Origin: Lachnoclostridium sp. UBA6475
GTDB taxonomy: Bacteria > Bacillota > Clostridia > Lachnospirales > Lachnospiraceae
Assembly: GCA_002435545.1 (NCBI GenBank)
Contig: DJNB01000120.1
Location: forward strand, 1 to 9,934
Direction of reading: 5' to 3'
DNA length: 9,934 bases
A program made the position numbers and the translations under genes. The notes below the pieces were generated by a model. That model saw only the letters and a list, made by a program, of their open reading frames with translations, had not been told where the DNA came from and ran no database searches. Positions 6,263 through 9,934 of the stretch are shown piece after piece; positions within the stretch are counted from its first letter, which is position 1; every line of letters starts with the position of its first letter.

Positions 6263-6523
6263 TCACACTGTCTCATGTAAATGATGATACTTTTCTTTTG
6301 TCGCCATTCCACCCCGGATATGCCGTTCTGACTTGTTGATGTCTAAAATCTTCCGGGCTTTTGCCGCCAGCCGTGGATTGATCTCTTCCATCCGCTCCGT
6401 TACATCCTTATGTACCGTGCTCTTAGAAACCCCGAATTTCTTTGCTGTCTGTCGCACCGTCGCCCCATTTTCCACGATGTAATTGGCAATCTCGACAGCC
6501 CGCTCTTCGATATATGTTTTCAA
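6263..6523 (-). CDS. spoIIID: Sporulation transcriptional regulator SpoIIID
   Basis: SpoIIID is a small DNA-binding protein that reshapes sigma-E-dependent gene expression in the mother cell during sporulation. The 86-residue product is close to the usual size (93 in Bacillus subtilis). It has the helix-turn-helix TVRQTAKKFGVSKSTVHKD (22-40), then EINPRLAAKARKILDINKS and the basic RHIRGGMATKEKY segment needed for DNA contact in the family. The start is TTG at 6523, seven bases after a GGGGG ribosome site; no ATG is available before the conserved region. A probable sigma-E promoter lies upstream and a terminator follows within 15 nt, so it can be a one-gene unit. Identity is very secure and marks the host as an endospore former. 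Confidence 0.97.
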   Translation of the reverse strand: MKTYIEERAVEIANYIVENGATVRQTAKKFGVSKSTVHKDVTERMEEINPRLAAKARKILDINKSERHIRGGMATKEKYHHLHETV

Positions 6524-6529
6524 AAAACT

Positions 6530-6568
6530 ACCCCCTGTATACTCGTTGTTTCATTGTATGCAGGGGGT
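6530..6568. repeat. 13-bp inverted repeat over the spoIIID ribosome site
   Basis: ACCCCCTGTATAC (6530-6542) and GTATGCAGGGGGT (6556-6568) are reverse complements with one mismatch, separated by 13 nt. On the minus strand the 3' arm contains the GGGGG ribosome site of spoIIID, and TAGTTTTTT follows. It may act as a terminator of the bspA-like gene, as a ribosome-site mask in readthrough RNA, or both. Confidence 0.65.
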
Positions 6569-6581
6569 GTAGGGTTTATGT
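6553..6581 (-). promoter_or_regulatory. Predicted sigma-E promoter of spoIIID
   Basis: CATACAAT (6553-6560) on the minus strand matches the sigma-E -10 consensus (CATACA-T) exactly. Fourteen bases upstream lies ACATAAA (6575-6581), a fair match to the sigma-E -35 (roughly KMATATT). The start would fall near 6545, about 22-25 nt before the TTG. A sigma-E promoter is what is known for spoIIID in Bacillus subtilis. Confidence 0.72.
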
Positions 6582-6587
6582 TTTTTT

Positions 6588-9194
6588 CTATTCTTTTTTC
6601 AGCAAAATGCTAGTGGTTCGATTTTGTGGCAAAACCGTATACCGGTTTCCATCTTCGTCTTTCCAGATTCCGTCCGGTAGACTTACTTCTTTCGACAAAT
6701 TTACCGGCGTCTTAATCCGGTTTAGGGAAACCGTTCCCGACAGGAAATATTCACCGCCAGATTCAACTTTTGAGAGATCCCATTTGCTCAGATCAAGGCT
6801 CTGTAGGTTATGGCAGCAATAAAACATTCCAGACATATTTGTCGTTTTAGACGTGTCAAACCGGGTAAATGTAATATGCTGCAAATACGGCAGGTCTGCA
6901 AAAAAGTCCGAAGCATCTTTAATATCTGTCACATCGACTTCACAGGATGTAATATAATCTCTTGCTTCATGCCAGTCCGGATAATCCTCCCCATCCTCTT
7001 TCCATTCTCCGCTTCCGGTTATCATAAGCTTTCCCTGTGAATCCACATTCCATTGTAGATCACCGGAAACGCCGGAAAGCCGTTGTGATTTTCGAACTTG
7101 TCTTGTCAAGGTTATACTGCTTTTTGAAGCCGCATCTACCGGCAATTCAGTGTAGATACTTCCCTTATCATCTTTCCACGGTGTTGTATTGGTTGTCCAT
7201 TTTGGTAATTCTTTTGTATTAATACGCCCCCAGTTTTCACTATCTATAAACAAATCCTCAGACAGATGTGTTGGTGTTTTTAATTCAACAAGATTTTCCA
7301 AATCAGCTAGTTTAAACAATGTGCTGTCATGGTCGTCAAACTCTATTGCTGTTAAGTCAAAAGAACTCAGATTTAGTTTTTCTAATTTTTTACATGAGTA
7401 AAACATCCAGTCCATATCCCGGACTTTTTTTGTATTAAATGCAGACAGATCCAGTTCCTGTATACTCTCACATTCATAAAACATACATCTCATATTTGTT
7501 ACGTTTTTTGTATTAAAATCACCGAAAATCAATTTTCTAAGACTTTTACAACGATAAAACATATTATACATGCTTTGTACATTGGAGGTATCCAATGCCG
7601 AAAGATCTATGTTATGAAGTGCAAAACAATTTCGAAACATATCTTCCATATCTGTCACCTTAGAGGTATCAAATTCACTGAGATCAATTGTTTTCATTTC
7701 GGTACAATCTCCAAACATGCGATGACAATTTGTAATTCCGCTTATCTTTACTTTTGCACTGATAATATCATCACTATAATCCAGCCATTTTGGATATTTT
7801 TGATCTTCGTCACCTACAATAACAAAGGAATCTCCCAGACCTTCCCAGTCACCATTTCCCTCAAGCAATAGGCAGCCATTTTTATCTATCTTCCACGTAA
7901 TACTTCCATCTACTCCCTGGTGCACAATATTTTTCTCATCAAACTCCGTCACCTCATCCGAAACTTCCGGAATCTGCGGCAATGTCTGTTCTTCATCCTC
8001 TAATTCATAAGGAACCGAGCTTACACTTTCTGCTTTCTTCCACTGTTTGGACGACAGATTAAGATACATAATTGGGCGGATACCAATGGTTCCTCTCATT
8101 CTCCAACTTCCATATATTTTTGCAGATGTTGGCACATCTATAAATCCATTTCCAATTGACTCTGAAACCGCTATTGTCCGCACTGCCCAATCTGCATTTC
8201 CATCACTCGTATATCGGGAATATCTTCCTCTTAACAGTCCGTATCTCTCTACTGCCAGTTCCCGAAGGGACAAAAGAGCCACCTTATCCTGGGTACTGTT
8301 TCCACTTTGGTATCCTTCCGTATCCTCGGTGTTATCCAGTGTTTTTAAGACCACTCCCTGCTTTTCTTTCTCACTAAACGCATCATTATAAAAATCATTA
8401 TTCAGCCATTTTCTGACTTCTGAATTTTCCCACGACGTCTCTCCCTTTTCCTCATCTATATTGGGCCTCGATGCAAGACTCCTGTCTGCCAATAAAAATG
8501 CCGTGTTATTTTCTATGGAAAGAACGCGCCATTTAATTGGCTGTTTTTCATCCTTTTCATCCACTTTTCCATCGTTGTTCGTGTCTTCTTGCCAATAATT
8601 TCCAAAATAAAGGCAGTCCCAGCTTACCACCTCGTTTTCATCGATCCTTGGCAAATAGAATCCATTCACTACAGTTGTAGTCCATGTTGGCACCGGAGTT
8701 TTCGCCGGTTTACGTGTCGGAGACGAACTTGGTTTCTTCGTTGACGGCAAAACATTCTGCGAGCCTAATGTCGGCTGCGTCACTCCCTGATTTACTGCCG
8801 GCTGGGTTTGCTGGGGCTGTTGCGTGGAATACTTTTCTGTTTTCTTCCCTTTGCTGTCTTTTACTATGATACTTGTTTTCAGCTTATAGGACTTTTTCCC
8901 AATTGTTACCTTGGCTGTCAAAACCGCTTTTCCGGACTTTTTTCCTTTTACAACAACAGACGTTTTCTTTCCACGAATGGATATAATCTTCTTATCTCTC
9001 TTTCCTAAACTCCATTTTGTTTTCTTAATCCGCTTTTTGCTCGTTATTTTTATTGTCCTGCTCTTTCCAGCATTCACCGTAATCTGTTTCGGTATTGTTG
9101 GTTTTTGTTTTTTTGCTGCCGCTCCCGGTTCACTCGGAAGCAGGGAAACAAGCATTGCTGCAGTAATTGCAAGCGCAATCGTTTTCTTATTCAT
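6588..9194 (-). CDS. Secreted BspA-like repeat protein with DUF6273-like domain
   Basis: This 868-residue protein is exported and probably acts at or outside the cell surface; its ligand is unknown. Residues 1-27 form a signal peptide ending PGAAA. Residues 28-113 are a lysine-rich Big-like domain, then a Gln/Thr/Pro/Ser linker (about 120-172). Residues 184-385 resemble DUF6273 (YFGNYWQEDTNNDGKVDEKD, IKWRVL, IGIRPIMYLNL), with an EF-hand-like loop at 204-216. Two BspA/DUF285 blocks follow (about 425-690 and 705-868), each led by a GSITWKIDKNG or GDLQWNVDSQG type domain and closed by a WKD-x-Y-x-LP motif. There is no LPXTG or C-terminal membrane anchor. The ATG has AAGGAGG nine bases upstream, and a consensus promoter lies further up. 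BspA proteins elsewhere bind host or matrix molecules; that role is not shown here. Confidence 0.92.
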   Translation of the reverse strand: MNKKTIALAITAAMLVSLLPSEPGAAAKKQKPTIPKQITVNAGKSRTIKITSKKRIKKTKWSLGKRDKKIISIRGKKTSVVVKGKKSGKAVLTAKVTIGKKSYKLKTSIIVKDSKGKKTEKYSTQQPQQTQPAVNQGVTQPTLGSQNVLPSTKKPSSSPTRKPAKTPVPTWTTTVVNGFYLPRIDENEVVSWDCLYFGNYWQEDTNNDGKVDEKDEKQPIKWRVLSIENNTAFLLADRSLASRPNIDEEKGETSWENSEVRKWLNNDFYNDAFSEKEKQGVVLKTLDNTEDTEGYQSGNSTQDKVALLSLRELAVERYGLLRGRYSRYTSDGNADWAVRTIAVSESIGNGFIDVPTSAKIYGSWRMRGTIGIRPIMYLNLSSKQWKKAESVSSVPYELEDEEQTLPQIPEVSDEVTEFDEKNIVHQGVDGSITWKIDKNGCLLLEGNGDWEGLGDSFVIVGDEDQKYPKWLDYSDDIISAKVKISGITNCHRMFGDCTEMKTIDLSEFDTSKVTDMEDMFRNCFALHNIDLSALDTSNVQSMYNMFYRCKSLRKLIFGDFNTKNVTNMRCMFYECESIQELDLSAFNTKKVRDMDWMFYSCKKLEKLNLSSFDLTAIEFDDHDSTLFKLADLENLVELKTPTHLSEDLFIDSENWGRINTKELPKWTTNTTPWKDDKGSIYTELPVDAASKSSITLTRQVRKSQRLSGVSGDLQWNVDSQGKLMITGSGEWKEDGEDYPDWHEARDYITSCEVDVTDIKDASDFFADLPYLQHITFTRFDTSKTTNMSGMFYCCHNLQSLDLSKWDLSKVESGGEYFLSGTVSLNRIKTPVNLSKEVSLPDGIWKDEDGNRYTVLPQNRTTSILLKKE
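7362..7673 (-). repeat. Four tandem 26-residue BspA (DUF285) units
   Basis: Residues 508-611 of the secreted protein are four units of exactly 26 residues starting FDTSKVTDMEDMF, LDTSNVQSMYNMF, FNTKNVTNMRCMF and FNTKKVRDMDWMF, each ending in a LDLS-like strand. At the DNA level this is a 78-bp periodicity with drift. A fifth, degenerate unit follows, and a further one and a half occur near residues 779-826. Confidence 0.9.
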
Positions 9195-9230
9195 TTTCCA
9201 TTTCCTCCTTGTTTTTTAATTCAATGCTTT

Positions 9231-9252
9231 TATTAACCGATATTGGTTAATA
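9231..9252. promoter_or_regulatory. Predicted operator 1, perfect 22-bp dyad
   Basis: TATTAACC (9231-9238) and GGTTAATA (9245-9252) are perfect inverted 8-bp arms with a 6-nt spacer. The dyad lies just downstream of the bspA-like -10 element, over the expected transcription start. It probably binds a dimeric regulator, perhaps the adjacent XRE protein. Confidence 0.65.
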
Positions 9253-9254
9253 TT

Positions 9255-9283
9255 ATTATATACCATTTTCGGTTAATATTCAA
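9255..9283 (-). promoter_or_regulatory. Predicted sigma-A promoter of the bspA-like gene
   Basis: TTGAAT (9278-9283) and a perfect TATAAT (9255-9260) on the minus strand are separated by 17 bp. The start would be near 9248, with a leader of about 55 nt. The -10 element is flanked by the two dyads, and dyad 2 covers the spacer. Confidence 0.78.
9257..9278. promoter_or_regulatory. Predicted operator 2, imperfect 22-bp dyad
   Basis: TATATACC (9257-9264) and GGTTAATA (9271-9278) have the same 8-6-8 geometry as dyad 1, with 6 of 8 arm positions symmetric. Its centre is 26 bp from that of dyad 1. It overlaps the -35/-10 spacer and part of both elements of the bspA-like promoter, where binding would block RNA polymerase. 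Confidence 0.55.
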
Positions 9284-9303
9284 GATAGAAAGTGGTGAAC
9301 AAA

Positions 9304-9513
9304 ATGATTTTATATAACAAACTTTGGAAAACTATGAAAGAAAAGGGCATTACACAATATGCTCTTATTAAGCATTATCATGTAAGCCCCGGTCAAATTA
9401 CTCGTTTAAAGCGAAATGAAAGTGTAAGCACTCATACGATTGACACTTTTTGTAAAATATTACATTGCAGCGTGGAGGATATCATGGAATTTGTGGATGA
9501 TGACTCGCTGTAA
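9304..9513 (+). CDS. Small XRE-family (YozG-like) transcriptional regulator
   Basis: The 69-residue product is almost wholly a Cro/C1-type helix-turn-helix domain: YNKLWKTMKEKGITQYALIK, then the turn and recognition helix HVSPGQITRLKRNE (25-39), ending CKILHCSVEDIMEFV. This is the YozG/HTH_26 pattern of stand-alone small repressors. I chose ATG at 9304 because GTGGTGA lies 5 nt upstream; GTG codons at 9292 and 9295 would add four residues. It is divergent from the bspA-like gene, and their shared 109-bp region has two dyads next to the bspA promoter, so it may repress that gene and itself. The target is inferred from position only. No clear terminator follows in 9514-9587. Confidence 0.85.
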   Translation: MILYNKLWKTMKEKGITQYALIKHYHVSPGQITRLKRNESVSTHTIDTFCKILHCSVEDIMEFVDDDSL

Positions 9514-9587
9514 ATGACTACATTTCTGCAATGATGAGAATTGTTTCTAATCTTCTAATACCCCCACTGGTCTTTATATGGTTATGT

Positions 9588-9881
9588 CTAAATAAAATTT
9601 TTCTGTACTTCCTCTGGCAAATACTTTGCCAGTTCCTCTACCAGCTCATATACCTTAGTTCCCGGTGCTATTTCCGCGGGCGTTTTACCGTTCCCATCCT
9701 CAATAATTCTCTTAGCATATCGAATTGCCAATTTCGGTTTTCCATATTCCAAAAGAATCCGGAAAATATTCTGCATATTTTTTTGATACTTTCCAATTCC
9801 AAGTTCTTTAAATTTATCATTCAAGAATGTCTTATACTTGTCCCTGTGATTGTTGGCAGTGTAGTATGCAAAGCGAAGCAA
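9588..9881 (-). CDS. Hypothetical protein, possibly 5'-truncated by the window edge
   Basis: I do not recognise this family. From a TTG at 9881 the frame gives 97 residues, basic and helix-rich in the first half (LRFAYYTANNHRDKYKTF, YQKNMQNIFRILLEYGKPK), then a GTKVYELVEELAKYLPEEV tail. AAAGGAG lies nine bases before the TTG, which supports that start. However, the frame has no stop from there to the window edge (9933) and reads KIRKEFWFLLRFAYY across the TTG, which looks coding, so this may be the 3' end of a longer gene. A run of eight T at about 9912-9919 could also hide a frameshift. It ends convergent with the XRE gene. Existence is likely; start and function are unknown. Confidence 0.6.
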   Translation of the reverse strand: MLRFAYYTANNHRDKYKTFLNDKFKELGIGKYQKNMQNIFRILLEYGKPKLAIRYAKRIIEDGNGKTPAEIAPGTKVYELVEELAKYLPEEVQKNFI

Positions 9882-9934
9882 AAACCAAAACTCCTTTCTG
9901 ATTTTGGGTACAAAAAAAACTGCTGTAAAATGTT

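Noticed and set aside
9514..9587. A terminator between the convergent XRE and hypothetical genes.
   Set aside because: No stem of useful strength with a T tract could be found on either strand.

Overview
The window looks like chromosomal DNA of a spore-forming, anaerobic Firmicute, most likely a gut Lachnospiraceae or close clostridial relative. The evidence is a complete clostridial-type rnfCDGEAB operon, a spoIIID sporulation gene, a BspA-like secreted protein joined to a DUF6273-like domain, strong AGGAGG ribosome binding sites and a moderate-to-low GC content. The genus is inferred from protein character and was not looked up.

Layout by region. Positions 1-340 hold no convincing gene. 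They contain a long imperfect inverted repeat (about 65-341) centred at 203, whose core is a near-perfect stem-loop that probably ends the rnf operon. Positions 341-5465 are the rnf operon, read leftwards as rnfC, rnfD, rnfG, rnfE, rnfA, rnfB with gaps or overlaps of a few bases. It has a good sigma-A-type promoter (5541-5569) and a leader hairpin. The complex moves electrons between reduced ferredoxin and NAD+ and pumps Na+ or H+ across the membrane.

Positions 5585-6255 form an inserted-looking unit. Two identical 44-bp direct repeats, each a rho-independent terminator, bracket an intact MNT-type nucleotidyltransferase (MntA-like antitoxin) and the C-terminal stump of its HEPN partner toxin. 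Without this unit, spoIIID, one terminator and the rnf promoter would lie side by side, which is probably the ancestral order. Next comes spoIIID (6263-6523, TTG start) with an exact sigma-E -10 match upstream. A 13-bp inverted repeat there could mask its ribosome binding site only in readthrough transcripts.

Positions 6588-9194 encode a secreted 868-residue protein with a lysine-rich Big-like domain, a linker, a DUF6273-like domain with an EF-hand-like loop, and two BspA (DUF285) blocks. A small YozG-type XRE regulator (9304-9513) is transcribed divergently. The shared intergenic region carries two 22-bp dyads, 26 bp apart centre to centre, that bracket the bspA-like -10 element and look like operators. 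A hypothetical leftward gene (9588-9881) closes the window; its frame stays open to the edge.
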